NCBI GenBank assembly: GCA_017475045.1
Contig: JAFVGH010000133.1
Coordinates: 16,628-80,627, forward strand
Direction of reading: 5' to 3'
Origin: Fibrobacter sp.
GTDB taxonomy: Bacteria > Fibrobacterota > Fibrobacteria > Fibrobacterales > Fibrobacteraceae
Length of the DNA stretch: 64,000 nucleotides
In this document: positions 1 to 8,757 of the stretch, in pieces
Numbering within the stretch: position 1 is the stretch's first letter
Layout of the letters: each line of letters begins with the position of its first letter
Notes under the pieces: generated by a model
Databases searched by the model: none
What the model saw: the letters and a program-made list of their open reading frames with translations, nothing else
What the model was told of the DNA's origin: nothing
Position numbers and translations under genes: made by a program

Positions 1-2
1 CT

Positions 3-284
3 CTAGAGGCTTACGAACAAGGTGCAGATTATCTGGGCTGTGGAGCCATCTACCCCACAACAACCCATGTGAAAACAGTCATCACCCCGGTAGAAACGCT
101 GAAGGATGTGGTGAAAGCAGTACCCATTCCGGTGAACGCCATCGGAGGGCTGAACAAAGACAATATCTTTGTGCTAAAGGGCTCAGGCATCGCCGGTATA
201 TGCGCCGTCTCTGCCATCATGAAAGCCGCAGACCCAGAAACTGCGGCCCGGGAACTGAAACAGGCTTTTTTGAATTTGGGTTAA
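3..284 (+). CDS. thiE: Thiamine-phosphate synthase ThiE, C-terminal fragment (5' end outside window)
   Basis: The reading frame is open from base 3 and ends at a TAA. The visible part is about 93 residues of a TIM-barrel C-terminus. It contains GADYLGCGAIYPTTT, close to the ThiE phosphate-binding strand, followed by PIPVNAIGGLNKDN and GIAGICAVSAI, which match the last two beta-alpha units of the family. ThiE joins the thiazole and pyrimidine phosphates to make thiamine monophosphate in the cytoplasm. The start is outside the window, so neither the promoter nor any TPP riboswitch can be judged. Its stop overlaps the stop of the convergent gene at 281-694 by four bases, so the two 3' ends are interlocked. 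Confidence 0.88.
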   Translation, partial: LEAYEQGADYLGCGAIYPTTTHVKTVITPVETLKDVVKAVPIPVNAIGGLNKDNIFVLKGSGIAGICAVSAIMKAADPETAARELKQAFLNLG

Positions 285-694
285 AACCCTAGTACCGCTT
301 CCGAAATTTCGTTGGCCTCGTCAGAGTAATCGTCTACGCGGTCGGGAATGAACTCGCCCCAGCCTTCGCTGACACCGCAGCCCACGCCTACCTCCATCGT
401 GGACCACTTGAATACGGCAAACACCTTCGGGAACATCTCCAGCAGGCCGTCCAGAATTTCTTCAGGAGGTTCCTCTTCGATCAGCATGTTGCCGTCCATC
501 GCCAGGAGTTCCGTCTCGGGCAGTTCCTCGAACCGGCACTCGTATTCGTCGGACACGATAGGGTCTACAGAATACCAGTCTCCCGAGTCCTCGCCGGGCA
601 GCTCCGCTTCCGGGAATTTTTCCATAAAGGCCTGCCACAAAAGAGCAAGGTCCGCCTCTTCGCCTATAAACCGAACCAGTACGCGACAATCCAT
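281..694 (-). CDS. Unknown acidic protein, 137 aa
   Basis: I do not recognise the family. The product is rich in Glu and Asp, has no signal peptide and no membrane segment, and is probably a soluble cytoplasmic protein. It starts MDCRVLVRFIGEE, with an alternating hydrophobic pattern typical of an alpha/beta fold. The start is preceded on the minus strand by an AAGGAGGGAG ribosome-binding site at about 698-707. The gene is convergent with thiE and downstream of nothing obvious. Its coding potential is supported by that strong ribosome-binding site and by the clean fit of its stop against thiE. Confidence 0.7.
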   Translation of the reverse strand: MDCRVLVRFIGEEADLALLWQAFMEKFPEAELPGEDSGDWYSVDPIVSDEYECRFEELPETELLAMDGNMLIEEEPPEEILDGLLEMFPKVFAVFKWSTMEVGVGCGVSEGWGEFIPDRVDDYSDEANEISEAVLGF

Positions 695-797
695 TTCTCC
701 CTCCTTGCTTAATAGTCAGAATATAAATAAAAAGCAAAGGAAACGGTATGCTAGATGGCGGCTCAAGTCCGCCACGACATTAGCTATTGCAATTAAA

Positions 798-824
798 CGT
801 CATTCCGGGCTTGACCCGGAATCG
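798..824. repeat. Intergenic REP-like palindrome (CCGGG type)
   Basis: The sequence CATTCCGGGCTTGACCCGG is an imperfect palindrome (CCGGG / CCCGG arms) flanked by GTC and AATC. The same type occurs intergenically at 39622-39646. A variant lies in frame inside the lipoprotein gene at 52135-53754. This kind of short palindrome is common in many bacterial genomes. Here it sits between an unknown gene and tRNA-Lys. Confidence 0.65.
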
Positions 825-845
825 CCATGGTGAATACTGGGTCTG

Positions 846-886
846 AAAAAAAAGAAAAACCGGTTCCGAAATCGAAACCGGCTTTT
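846..886 (-). terminator. Rho-independent terminator of tRNA-Lys
   Basis: Read on the minus strand, the arms CCGGTTTCG and CGGAACCGG form a hairpin just after the tRNA 3' end and are followed by a T-rich run (positions 846-857). The position directly downstream of the tRNA supports its role. Confidence 0.75.
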
Positions 887-889
887 CAC

Positions 890-962
890 TGAGCTACGAA
901 GGGCTCGAACCTTCGACCCACGCCTTAAAAGGGCGTTGCTCTACCAACTGAGCTAGTAGCCC
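890..962 (-). tRNA. tRNA-Lys (anticodon TTT)
   Basis: The minus strand folds as a complete 73-nt cloverleaf. The acceptor arms GGGCTAC and GTAGCTC pair with one G-T wobble. The D-arm is GCTCAGTTGGTAGAGC, the anticodon loop is CTTTTAA (anticodon TTT) and the T-arm carries GGTTCGAGCC. The discriminator base is A. The CCA end is not encoded. The promoter box lies at 971-979. Confidence 0.95.
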
Positions 963-970
963 GAGCGACC

Positions 971-979
971 CAAATATAG
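971..979 (-). promoter_or_regulatory. TAnnTTTG-type promoter of tRNA-Lys
   Basis: On the minus strand the box reads CTATATTTG and ends 8 bases before the mature tRNA. The same box, CTATATTTGGG, precedes tRNA-Leu at 57922-57932. TAnnTTTG is the established -7 element of Bacteroidetes. Its use here is inferred from this recurrence. Confidence 0.6.
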
Positions 980-1023
980 AAACTTTTGCCTTTTTGTAAA
1001 GGCAAATTTTGTAAATTTACCCT

Positions 1024-2037
1024 ATGCTCAAGAGGATAAACTTCCAAGTAGCCGCCACGCTCCTGCTTGTTGCCGCTTTCCAGGCACAGGCCTATTTTTC
1101 GCAAGGCGATGCAGGCCAGGAAGTTTTCTCATTCATGTCCACCTTCGACAGCCCCCGAAACGCAGCACTTGAAAAGTCAGCGGCAGCGGCTCCTTCTACC
1201 GATCCCAGTATCGCACTGCTGAACCCCGCCGCCCTCCGCATGCCCGATGGCAAGGAACGTACCGTCGGGATGCACTGGCAGACCGGTGAATTTGCAGAGA
1301 ATCAAGGTTCCCTGTATTACACCCGAAATTTCAACCGTTTTCTGTACCAATTTTCGTACAACTGGATAGATTACGGAACCATCGAAGGATACGACGAATA
1401 CGGCAATGAAACAGGAAACGACTACAACCCAATAAGTCAGTTGGTCACCGCTACAGTGGCCTTCCCCATGAAGCATTTCCAATTCGGCGCCACCCTGAAG
1501 TTCGCAAGCGACAGGCTCGCCTATGAAGATGGGGACCGGGCCGCCTTCGGGGCAGCCTTTGACTGGGGTGTATCCTGGCAATCTGTCAACAAATTGTGGG
1601 GACTGGCACTTGTAGCCCGTGATTTCGGTTGTCTGCTTAGGGATTACGTAGATGACGGCGATGATGAACATTATCCCATGTCTCAAACAATCGCTCTTTC
1701 GGGATATATGCGCTTGAAGAGCCTTCCGCGTCTGACGGTTTTCGGTGAGACCAACTTCCCGCGCTATGCAGAACCCCGCCTGAATATCGGCATGGAATAC
1801 CTGCTGGGCAAGTACTTTGCCATCCGGGGCGGTTTCACCAGGACCTGGCTCGACCTGAAGCGTGACGCTCTGGAGCTTATCCAGGACAGAAGCAGGCCCG
1901 ACGAGTCCAACGAAGCCCGGTTCCTAAGCCTAGGCCTTGGCTACAACATGGGAATGTTCGGACTGGACTACAGCTTCTCCTACTTGGCCCAGGGGCTCGG
2001 GAACGAGCACCGTGTGGGACTTCGGCTGAACTTCTAA
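1024..2037 (+). CDS. PorV/PorQ-like outer-membrane beta-barrel protein, 337 aa
   Basis: The product has an N-terminal signal peptide (residues 1-23, cleavage after AQA). It then carries DPSIALLNPAALRMPDG, the 'NPAAL' motif typical of PorV/PorQ-type outer-membrane proteins of the FCB group. The rest alternates aromatic and polar residues as in antiparallel barrel strands, and the last residue is Phe (RVGLRLNF), the usual barrel-insertion signal. PorV-like proteins act in type IX secretion or as general barrels; which applies here cannot be told. The gene has a TAAATTTA box at 1012-1019, only 4 bases before the ATG, and no ribosome-binding site. A second gene follows 12 bases downstream. Confidence 0.72.
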   Translation: MLKRINFQVAATLLLVAAFQAQAYFSQGDAGQEVFSFMSTFDSPRNAALEKSAAAAPSTDPSIALLNPAALRMPDGKERTVGMHWQTGEFAENQGSLYYTRNFNRFLYQFSYNWIDYGTIEGYDEYGNETGNDYNPISQLVTATVAFPMKHFQFGATLKFASDRLAYEDGDRAAFGAAFDWGVSWQSVNKLWGLALVARDFGCLLRDYVDDGDDEHYPMSQTIALSGYMRLKSLPRLTVFGETNFPRYAEPRLNIGMEYLLGKYFAIRGGFTRTWLDLKRDALELIQDRSRPDESNEARFLSLGLGYNMGMFGLDYSFSYLAQGLGNEHRVGLRLNF

Positions 2038-2049
2038 GGCGAATCGGCT

Positions 2050-2802
2050 ATGCGGCAGTTCGACGTCTTTGTCTGGGGTGAACCGCAAGAGTTTAGCGAT
2101 GCCGACCGACAGCCCCCTTTCACCGACCAGGCCCTAGGCTGGTTCTTCACAAACAACTTCAACGACAAGCTGAACGAAAGCGATGCGGAATGGATCGTCT
2201 TTGCATACCGCTCCGTGAAAATCGACAGGGAATTCCTGAACAGCCTAGCCGAGAACATTTCTGCGTTTCCCATGGTGGACGCCTTTGCTCCAAGACTTAG
2301 GTATACCATCGAGGAAAGCGAAGGCAAGAAGTCCGCAAAATTCATCGGCGGGTTCAAGCTCCACAAGTCCAAAGGTATCGAGCCTATCGAAGAGGATGCT
2401 CCCCTTAGGTACGTGGCAAGCCCTAGACCCGAAATCGCCGTCTTTTCTAGGCGGATCGTACAGCGGACCGGGGCCTTCGACACAAGCCTGTCCATACCCG
2501 CGCAGATTCTCGACTACGCCTTAAGGATGCTCCACGCCGGGGGGCGGTGCTTTTCGGTGCCGTACCTGGTGGCCGAACTGCAGGGGCACCCGATGGACTT
2601 TTCCAGCGAGAACAAGGAAGCTCTCCCCCACATCGGCTGTGCCCTTTCCAAGTCTCTGGGAATCAAGACCGCACGGTTCATTTTAGCGCACCCTGACCTA
2701 GTCGGCACCCTCTGGAAAAACCGCAAGAGCCTACAAGAAAAAAGGGACAAGGCTACCCTCTTAAGTAAGCTTGTCCCGGAATTATTAAAAGAACTGTACT
2801 AA
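2050..2802 (+). CDS. Possible GT-A glycosyltransferase-like protein, 250 aa
   Basis: There is no confident family match. The order of features recalls a degenerate family-2 glycosyltransferase: an N-terminal segment with DAEWIVFAYRSVKIDREFL, then FPMVDAFAPRL, then a central strand-rich region. A clear DxD is not visible. It has no signal peptide or membrane segment. It follows the PorV-like gene by 12 bases, so the two are probably co-transcribed. It is convergent with the ketosynthase gene that ends at 2824. A role in surface glycan synthesis is only a guess. Confidence 0.6.
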   Translation: MRQFDVFVWGEPQEFSDADRQPPFTDQALGWFFTNNFNDKLNESDAEWIVFAYRSVKIDREFLNSLAENISAFPMVDAFAPRLRYTIEESEGKKSAKFIGGFKLHKSKGIEPIEEDAPLRYVASPRPEIAVFSRRIVQRTGAFDTSLSIPAQILDYALRMLHAGGRCFSVPYLVAELQGHPMDFSSENKEALPHIGCALSKSLGIKTARFILAHPDLVGTLWKNRKSLQEKRDKATLLSKLVPELLKELY

Positions 2803-2823
2803 GGCGAGCCTAAAACGCGCGAC

Positions 2824-4050
2824 CTACACCTTCTTGAAGATGAGCGACGTATTGATTCCGCCAAAGGCGAAGTTGTTGCTCATCACGTATTCCACATCCA
2901 TCTCCCGACCGTCGCCGACGATGTAGTCCAGCGGAGCGCATTCGGGGTCCACGTTTTTCAGGTTCAGGTTGGGGCTGAACCAGCCGCGGTTCATCATGTG
3001 GATAGACGTCCAGGCCTCGATACCGCCACAGGCACCCAGGGTATGGCCGATGTAGCTCTTAAGGCTGCTGATGGGGGCGCTACGGCCCTTCAGGGCGTTG
3101 TAGGTGGCCCAACTTTCGGCCCGGTCGCCGTGCTTGGTGGCGGTTCCGTGACCGTTCACGTAGCCGATGGCATCGGGACTGATTCCCGCGTCTTCAAGGG
3201 CCAGTTCCAGCGCCTGCTGCATGGTTTCCTGCTTGGGCTGGGTCAGGTGGTCACCGTCGGTATTGTTGCCGAAACCCACCAGTTCCGCATAAATCTTGGC
3301 ACCGCGGGCGCGAGCGTGTTCGTATTCCTCAAGAATCAGCGTGCCGCTACCTTCGCCGATGACCAGACCGTCGCGGTCCTTATCGTAGCTGGCGGGAGTG
3401 AGCTTAGGCGTGTCGTTCTTGACGGAAGTTGCAAAAAGCGTATCGAAGACGGCGGATTCCGTAGGATCCAGCTCGTCGGCGCCACCTGCCACCATGGCGT
3501 CCTGCTTGCCGTACTTGATGGCCTCGTAGGCGTTGCCGATGGCAAGGCTACCTGAAGTACAGGCCGTGTTAGTGGTAATCATGCGGCCTGTAAGTCCGAA
3601 GGTCACGCCGATGTTCACGGCACAGGTCTGGGGCATGGACTTGATGTAGGTGGTAGCCGTAATTTTCGAGCTGTCGTTGGTGACGATCATGGAGAAGAAA
3701 TCCACCAGAGGCATCACGGAACCCATAGAAGATCCGTAGGCCACGCCGACACGGCCGGAATGCAAGAATTCCTGGTCTTCCAAGAGACCAGAGCATTCCA
3801 GGGCCTTCTGGGCGCCCACCGTTGCAAGCAGGGCCACACGGCCCATACCGCGAACCTTACGGCGGGGCATGTCAGGGAACTGGTAGTTCACGGGAACGGC
3901 CAAGCGGGTGTTCATCTGAACGTACTTGTCCCACTCGTCCATGCGGACAACCTTGTTCTCTTTCTTCTTCAGGTTCTCAAAAATCTCGTCCATCTCGGAA
4001 CCGAGGGCCGAAATGCAGGAACCTCCGGTAACAACAACCCTACGGGTCAT
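2824..4050 (-). CDS. Beta-ketoacyl-ACP synthase (FabF/KAS II type), 408 aa
   Basis: This is a full-length decarboxylating Claisen-condensing enzyme of the thiolase fold. The triad is intact: Cys164 in TNTACTSGS, His301 in NGHGTAT and His336 in YIGHTLGACG. The C-terminal NNFAFGGINTSLIF motif is also present. It extends an ACP-bound acyl chain using malonyl-ACP. It is the last gene of the operon lolA-like, MMPL exporter, ketoreductase, ketosynthase, and its ATG overlaps the stop of the ketoreductase by 4 bases. That context, rather than a housekeeping fab cluster, suggests a dedicated secondary pathway such as aryl polyene or flexirubin synthesis. Confidence 0.9.
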   Translation of the reverse strand: MTRRVVVTGGSCISALGSEMDEIFENLKKKENKVVRMDEWDKYVQMNTRLAVPVNYQFPDMPRRKVRGMGRVALLATVGAQKALECSGLLEDQEFLHSGRVGVAYGSSMGSVMPLVDFFSMIVTNDSSKITATTYIKSMPQTCAVNIGVTFGLTGRMITTNTACTSGSLAIGNAYEAIKYGKQDAMVAGGADELDPTESAVFDTLFATSVKNDTPKLTPASYDKDRDGLVIGEGSGTLILEEYEHARARGAKIYAELVGFGNNTDGDHLTQPKQETMQQALELALEDAGISPDAIGYVNGHGTATKHGDRAESWATYNALKGRSAPISSLKSYIGHTLGACGGIEAWTSIHMMNRGWFSPNLNLKNVDPECAPLDYIVGDGREMDVEYVMSNNFAFGGINTSLIFKKV

Positions 4051-4781
4051 GCGAGACCTCCGTTTACAGAAATCACCTGGCGGGTAATGTAGGCGGCTCC
4101 TTCCGAAAGCAGGAACACCGCGGTGGCGGCCACTTCAGAGGGTTTACCCACGCGCTTCATGGGAACAGCCTGCAGAATAATATCCAAAGGAGCGTCCTTG
4201 ATCATTTCGGTCTCGATAACTCCCGGCGCAATGCTGTTCACCGTGATGTTACGGCTGGCTAGTTCGGTGGCCAGAGCCTTGGTGGCCCCGATAATGCCGG
4301 ACTTGGAAGCACTGTAGTTCACCTGGCCGCGGTTCCCGATAACGCCGGAAACCGAGGAGATGGTGATAATGCGGCCCATACGCTTGCGGCACATGGGCAT
4401 CACCAGGGGCTGCACCACGTTGTAGAAGCCACCCAGGTTCGTATTGACCACCTTGTCCCAGGAGTCACCGCTCATGCCCGCAAAGGTCATGTCGGCACAG
4501 ACACCCGCATTGAGGACCACACCGTAATAGGTTCCGTTCTCCTCGATATCCTTGGTCAGGACTTCCTTGCACTGTTCACGATCGGTAATGTCGAACTGAA
4601 GCGTGCGGATTTCACCACCGGCAGCCTGTACCCTCTGCACCAGTTCATCGGCCTTGGCCTTACCCCTGTTGTAGTTGGCAACCACGGCATATCCTGCCAG
4701 GGCAACGGCTTCAGCTATGGCAGACCCAATCCCGCCACTAGCTCCGGTCACAAGAACCTGCTTCTTATCGCTCATGGACAC
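4047..4781 (-). CDS. 3-oxoacyl-ACP reductase (FabG-like SDR), 244 aa
   Basis: A classical short-chain dehydrogenase. The N-terminal Rossmann motif is TGASGGIGSAIAEA, NAG lies in VVLNAGVCADM, and the catalytic Ser-Tyr-Lys set is in ISSVSGVIGNRGQVNYSASK. The C-terminal ITRQVISVNGG is typical of FabG. It would reduce 3-ketoacyl-ACP with NADPH. It overlaps the ketosynthase by 4 bases downstream and is 2 bases from the exporter upstream, so translation is probably coupled. A second FabG paralogue is at 25083-25814 in the other half of the presumed pathway. Confidence 0.9.
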   Translation of the reverse strand: MSMSDKKQVLVTGASGGIGSAIAEAVALAGYAVVANYNRGKAKADELVQRVQAAGGEIRTLQFDITDREQCKEVLTKDIEENGTYYGVVLNAGVCADMTFAGMSGDSWDKVVNTNLGGFYNVVQPLVMPMCRKRMGRIITISSVSGVIGNRGQVNYSASKSGIIGATKALATELASRNITVNSIAPGVIETEMIKDAPLDIILQAVPMKRVGKPSEVAATAVFLLSEGAAYITRQVISVNGGLA

Positions 4782-4783
4782 TC

Positions 4784-7192
4784 CTAAGCATTTTCAAATT
4801 TAACGGCACATATATAGAAAAAATCGGACTGACCTATTTCCCTTTTTTGACCAGCAAAAGGGGAAAAAAGGAAATTAAAAAGGATTCCTAGGAAAACGGA
4901 AAGCCCGAAAGTGGATACCGGCGCAAAACTACTGAAGGAAAGGCTCCCAAAAGAGAGAATTGTCGTCAAGGCAGAAAGGGCAATGGCCAACACCGTCACG
5001 GCACTCCCACGGCCTTCCCTAAAGAACAAGGAATAGTCAATGCCTATACCAAGAGTCAAGATGATTCCCACCGTGGCAAAGAAATTGAAGGGAATACCCA
5101 AAAAGCCAAACACAGCCACCACCAGCAGGGAAGCGAAAACAGGAATCCGCATAATAGAAACCGCACCGGAAAATCCGTAAATAAACAGCAGCACCGCAAA
5201 CACCAGCGCAAAGGCAAACCCTACAAGCACAAGGGCCGTCAAAGAAAGCCTTGTCAGGTTCTCGTTAATCTGGTTGATCTTGTCCATAAAGTAGACGCCG
5301 TCGCCTGCCACGCGGGAAAGGTCAGCACCCTTGCGCACATGGAGCGGCATCACCGCACTGTAGTAGGAATCCCCCACCTTACCAATCCAGAGGGAATTCA
5401 GAAGCTTCTCGAAGTTGGCTGGCAACTTGCTTTCGGGGTCAAGAATCTTCTGGTCCGTCAGAAGAGAGGCCCGGAATGCCGAATCAGACGGCAAACCCAG
5501 TTCCTTGAACATCTCCGCAACTGTGGACGAATCCATGGCTGCCGAGAGGGCCTCGAAATTTTCCTGCTGGATTGAACGTGGCGGAATAAAACGACTAATC
5601 GCCAGGTAATTCTGCAAAACGCCATCGGTGCGTTCCTGCTCCAAGCGCTTACAGAAAGCGGCCTCCCGCTCCAGCACCTGCTGGACCGAATGCCCCTTGA
5701 TCAAGAAATAACTGCCCGAAGAACCGAAATCCAGAAGTTCCATGGAAAGTTTTTCAGAGGCAAGCCTTTTTGCCGACACTGTATAAAGTGAACGAAGGTC
5801 CGTACCCCACTGGGCACGAGAAATTCCTATAGCAACAAACGCCACCAAAACAAAGACAACCGCAAGCAACGCCCACTTCTTTGCCCGGAGAACCGCAAAG
5901 AACTTTCCGTAACCGTCCAGAACCTTGGAAATAGAAGCCATGGCCAATTCAGCCTTGGCGCGAGACTTCGTAACAGGCAGGGCAGCAAACAGAAGCGTAA
6001 TGGTCAAGAAGGAACTTGCAAGCCCCGCCATGGAGAAAACCGCCATCTGGCGGAGCAGCGGGAACGGTGCAAAGGTCAACGCCAGGTACGAAAGCTCCGT
6101 GGTCATAAATCCGAGAGCAAGGCCCTTCAGAATCAGGCCCCGGACTCCCCTGCCGTCTAGCCGTTCTTCACGGACCTTCCAGCCCGTAAAGAAGTGGATG
6201 GCGTAGTCGATACTCACACCGATAACGCTGGTACCGAACACGAAGGTGAAAATATGGATAGAACCGAAAAGCGTCCAAGAGACCGACAGGGCCGAGACGA
6301 TGGCGACACCGATGGAAAAAAGCGTCAAAAGCAGAGGAACCGCCGACCTGTAAGTCGAAAGAATCAGCAGCAGAAGCAGCACAATGGACACGCCCGAAAT
6401 GACGGCCACTTCCAGTTGCGCCCGAGAAGAACTTTCGTAACTGTGGAAAGGCACTCCCGTAGAGGCAATCACCAGGCCGGAATCCAACCCTTTCAGTTCC
6501 GAAACTTTTTGCTCCATAGTCCAGAGGGCGCTACCGTTCTCACCGAAGGTAGAAGCGCCCGGTGCAAGGCTTGCGGTCCACATGACGTAGGTTCTTAGGG
6601 AGTCCCGCAACACGAGACGTTCGTCCCGAAGCTCCACGTTTCGGCTCATAAAGGAGAGATTCCCGAGAACATCATCGAAAGCCTGGGCCGAAAGCAGGAA
6701 CGGGTCCTCGTCCAAGTTTTCGAGGCTTGCCATGGAGAATCCGCCATAAATCTTTTCAAGGGCGTTCTGCTTCAGGAATGCCCCGCCCCCATTGCGGACC
6801 CGGTCCATGAAGGACTCGCTCTGTAAGGCATAGCGGTATTCCTTTGCAAAGGCGCGGGCCTCGTCCATGGAACTGTCCGACACCAAGTAGCCAATCTTTT
6901 CAAGCTGGGGGTGTTCCTGCAAGGCCCTGTGGAACGAGTCTGCAGCCGCCTTGGCCTTCTCGAAATCGCTGTGGCCAATAAGCACCGTCATCTGGCCCAT
7001 GGTCCTGCGGGAAAGCTCGGCATCGGCATCACTCAGCCCCGCCGACATCTGCGAAGGCGGCAAAACGGAGAACAGGTTGGAATCGATATTCCAGGGGGCC
7101 GCACTTAAGCCTAGCGCGATGATAACAACATGTAGAATTCCCCAGAGGAGAATTCCCCACTTGTTCATCCGTTTTTTTTCGGGCTTATCCAT
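4784..7192 (-). CDS. MMPL/RND-family exporter (COG4258-like), 802 aa
   Basis: A large inner-membrane protein with one N-terminal transmembrane helix (about residues 12-32), a large periplasmic domain, and two bundles of hydrophobic helices. The bundles are at about residues 255-450 and 640-790 and form the typical duplicated RND layout. Conserved acidic residues sit in the membrane motifs SVIGVSIDYAIHFF and LGIGIDYSLFF. Exporters of this type are a regular part of aryl polyene and flexirubin clusters, where they are thought to move the lipid product across the inner membrane with a LolA-like periplasmic carrier. The LolA-like gene is directly upstream (18-base gap) and the ketoreductase directly downstream. 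Confidence 0.88.
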   Translation of the reverse strand: MDKPEKKRMNKWGILLWGILHVVIIALGLSAAPWNIDSNLFSVLPPSQMSAGLSDADAELSRRTMGQMTVLIGHSDFEKAKAAADSFHRALQEHPQLEKIGYLVSDSSMDEARAFAKEYRYALQSESFMDRVRNGGGAFLKQNALEKIYGGFSMASLENLDEDPFLLSAQAFDDVLGNLSFMSRNVELRDERLVLRDSLRTYVMWTASLAPGASTFGENGSALWTMEQKVSELKGLDSGLVIASTGVPFHSYESSSRAQLEVAVISGVSIVLLLLLILSTYRSAVPLLLTLFSIGVAIVSALSVSWTLFGSIHIFTFVFGTSVIGVSIDYAIHFFTGWKVREERLDGRGVRGLILKGLALGFMTTELSYLALTFAPFPLLRQMAVFSMAGLASSFLTITLLFAALPVTKSRAKAELAMASISKVLDGYGKFFAVLRAKKWALLAVVFVLVAFVAIGISRAQWGTDLRSLYTVSAKRLASEKLSMELLDFGSSGSYFLIKGHSVQQVLEREAAFCKRLEQERTDGVLQNYLAISRFIPPRSIQQENFEALSAAMDSSTVAEMFKELGLPSDSAFRASLLTDQKILDPESKLPANFEKLLNSLWIGKVGDSYYSAVMPLHVRKGADLSRVAGDGVYFMDKINQINENLTRLSLTALVLVGFAFALVFAVLLFIYGFSGAVSIMRIPVFASLLVVAVFGFLGIPFNFFATVGIILTLGIGIDYSLFFREGRGSAVTVLAIALSALTTILSFGSLSFSSFAPVSTFGLSVFLGILFNFLFSPFAGQKREIGQSDFFYICAVKFENA

Positions 7193-7210
7193 GGGTTTGT
7201 GAAACTCCCG

Positions 7211-7849
7211 TCAACGCAACAGGGCGGATTCTTCGGGAGTGAGGGTGATACCGCCCGCCACCTCCGAAAACTCGTAGAGGATAGGGTTCCCGTCGCCATC
7301 GGTAAGGGTCACCTTCTCGAGCCACTTGTGACCCGAGAGCACCACCGATGAAATCTGCTTCTTGATGACGTTTTCCTTGGGCACAAGGCCTATGGTCCAG
7401 ATGCCACCCTTGCCCATCTCGAAGAAAATCTGGAATCGCTCTTCCAGCATCTGCTTGTTTCCCGAGAAGATCCCCTGGATGGTCTGAGATACCTGGCTGA
7501 ACACCACGTTGTCCTTCATGTCCATCTTGGAAACCGCTCCGGAGGCATTTTTCTGGAGCATCTTGTCGCGGGCAATGGCGGTAAGGTTCGGGAAAGGCTT
7601 TTCCATGTTCCAGAGAATGCCCAGAGTGTCCGCTATGGTAAAGGCACCAGTAGAGACAAAGTCACGATTGATTTTCTTGACGGTGCGCACCTGCTTGAAC
7701 TTGCCCCGCACATACTTCTGGGACTGCATGGCCGAAAGCACCTGGGTCAGGTCCTTGGAGCCCTCGGCCGTCAGGGGACTTGCAAAGACATCGGCAAAGG
7801 CCGTAGATGCCAGCGCAAGACAGAGGAACATTGCCAAAAACAGTTTCAT
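7211..7849 (-). CDS. LolA-like periplasmic lipoprotein/lipid carrier, 212 aa
   Basis: It has a signal peptide MKLFLAMFLCLALASTAFA followed by a LolA-type half-barrel sequence, with QKYVRGKFKQVRTVKKINRD and later GILWNMEKPFPNLTAIARD. LolA carries lipoproteins across the periplasm. A LolA-like protein next to an MMPL exporter is typical of aryl polyene gene sets, so this may be a specialised lipid carrier rather than housekeeping LolA. An upstream TTG at 7858 is in frame, but ATG at 7849 gives a clean signal peptide. The box CTATATTTG (7856-7864, minus) ends 6 bases before this ATG, so the operon mRNA is probably leaderless. Confidence 0.82.
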   Translation of the reverse strand: MKLFLAMFLCLALASTAFADVFASPLTAEGSKDLTQVLSAMQSQKYVRGKFKQVRTVKKINRDFVSTGAFTIADTLGILWNMEKPFPNLTAIARDKMLQKNASGAVSKMDMKDNVVFSQVSQTIQGIFSGNKQMLEERFQIFFEMGKGGIWTIGLVPKENVIKKQISSVVLSGHKWLEKVTLTDGDGNPILYEFSEVAGGITLTPEESALLR

Positions 7850-7855
7850 ATGGCT

Positions 7856-7864
7856 CAAATATAG
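7856..7864 (-). promoter_or_regulatory. TAnnTTTG-type promoter of the lolA-MMPL-fabG-KS operon
   Basis: The minus strand reads CTATATTTG, with only AGCCAT between it and the ATG at 7849. There is no ribosome-binding site in that gap. On the plus strand a related TATCTTTC lies at 7885-7892 for the divergent acyltransferase operon. Confidence 0.55.
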
Positions 7865-7911
7865 CTTGTTTACCCAATTTTTTTTATCTTTCCGAATAGA
7901 AACACTACATC

Positions 7912-8757
7912 GTGAGAGACATGACTTTTTTCCAACGAATAGCCTACGCCTGGCGAACCTACGTAAAGTTACAGACCTTCTTCTTTTTCGGATTGGGTAG
8001 TCTTATCCAGGCCTCCGTGGTGTTTCCGACCCTGTTCCTTTTTTCCGGTTTTTCGAGAAAGCGTTTCAGCCGCATGGCACGCTACGCCATCCACATCGGG
8101 CTCAAGATTCTCATCTGGCAGCTGGTGACCCTCAGGGGTTCCAAATTCAAGGTGGAGCACCGTGAACGCCTCAAGGGACTCCGCTCCAAGATCATTATCG
8201 CAAACCACCCTTCCCTGCTAGACGTGGTGTTGCTGTTTTCCATCATCCCCAACGCCGACTGCATCGTGAAGGGGGCTCTCGGCAAGAACCGCTTTGTCTC
8301 CGGAATCGTGAACTCCATCTACATTCTCAATTCTGAATCCTTCGACCAACAGATGATGGAAGTGAAACGCACCACAGACCAGGGCAACAACCTCATCATA
8401 TTCCCCGAGGGCACCCGCTCCGAACCGGGCAAGCCCTGGTTTTTCAAGAAGGGAGCGGCCAGGTTCGCCATCGGATGCAAGCGGGACATCGTGCCCATCT
8501 ACTTTGGCGGAAACGAGATTATCGGGCTTCGCAAGCACGACAAGCTGGTAAGCTACCACCCCAGAGAACAGTACCATTTCTACCTGGACGTGCTGGAAAC
8601 CATTTCCGTAGAGCCCTACCTGGAAGGCCACCAGGGCGCACAGGTGGCGGCCCTCACCAAAGAGATGCAGCGCCGCCTGGAAGAACGCAGAGAACTGGAC
8701 CCTGAATACCCCCAGAGACTTTTGGACCAGCAGGCAGAATTAAAGGACAAGGCATGA
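7912..8757 (+). CDS. Lysophospholipid acyltransferase-family protein (PlsC-like), 281 aa
   Basis: A membrane-anchored acyltransferase. It has hydrophobic segments near residues 20-45 and 60-75, the HX4D motif in IIANHPSLLDVV and the substrate motif in IFPEGTRSEPG. These transfer acyl groups to glycerol-phosphate-like acceptors or, in aryl polyene clusters, to a polyene-lipid precursor. The start is GTG at 7912; ATG at 7921 is an alternative (MTFFQRIAYAWRTY). It is divergent from the lolA-like operon and its stop overlaps the ruvA start (ATGA). It belongs functionally with the ketosynthase group next door, though that is inferred. Confidence 0.88.
   Translation: MRDMTFFQRIAYAWRTYVKLQTFFFFGLGSLIQASVVFPTLFLFSGFSRKRFSRMARYAIHIGLKILIWQLVTLRGSKFKVEHRERLKGLRSKIIIANHPSLLDVVLLFSIIPNADCIVKGALGKNRFVSGIVNSIYILNSESFDQQMMEVKRTTDQGNNLIIFPEGTRSEPGKPWFFKKGAARFAIGCKRDIVPIYFGGNEIIGLRKHDKLVSYHPREQYHFYLDVLETISVEPYLEGHQGAQVAALTKEMQRRLEERRELDPEYPQRLLDQQAELKDKA

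Noticed and set aside
2050..2802. Calling this gene a glycosyltransferase outright.
   Set aside because: No DxD motif or confident family signature is visible, so it is listed only as possible.
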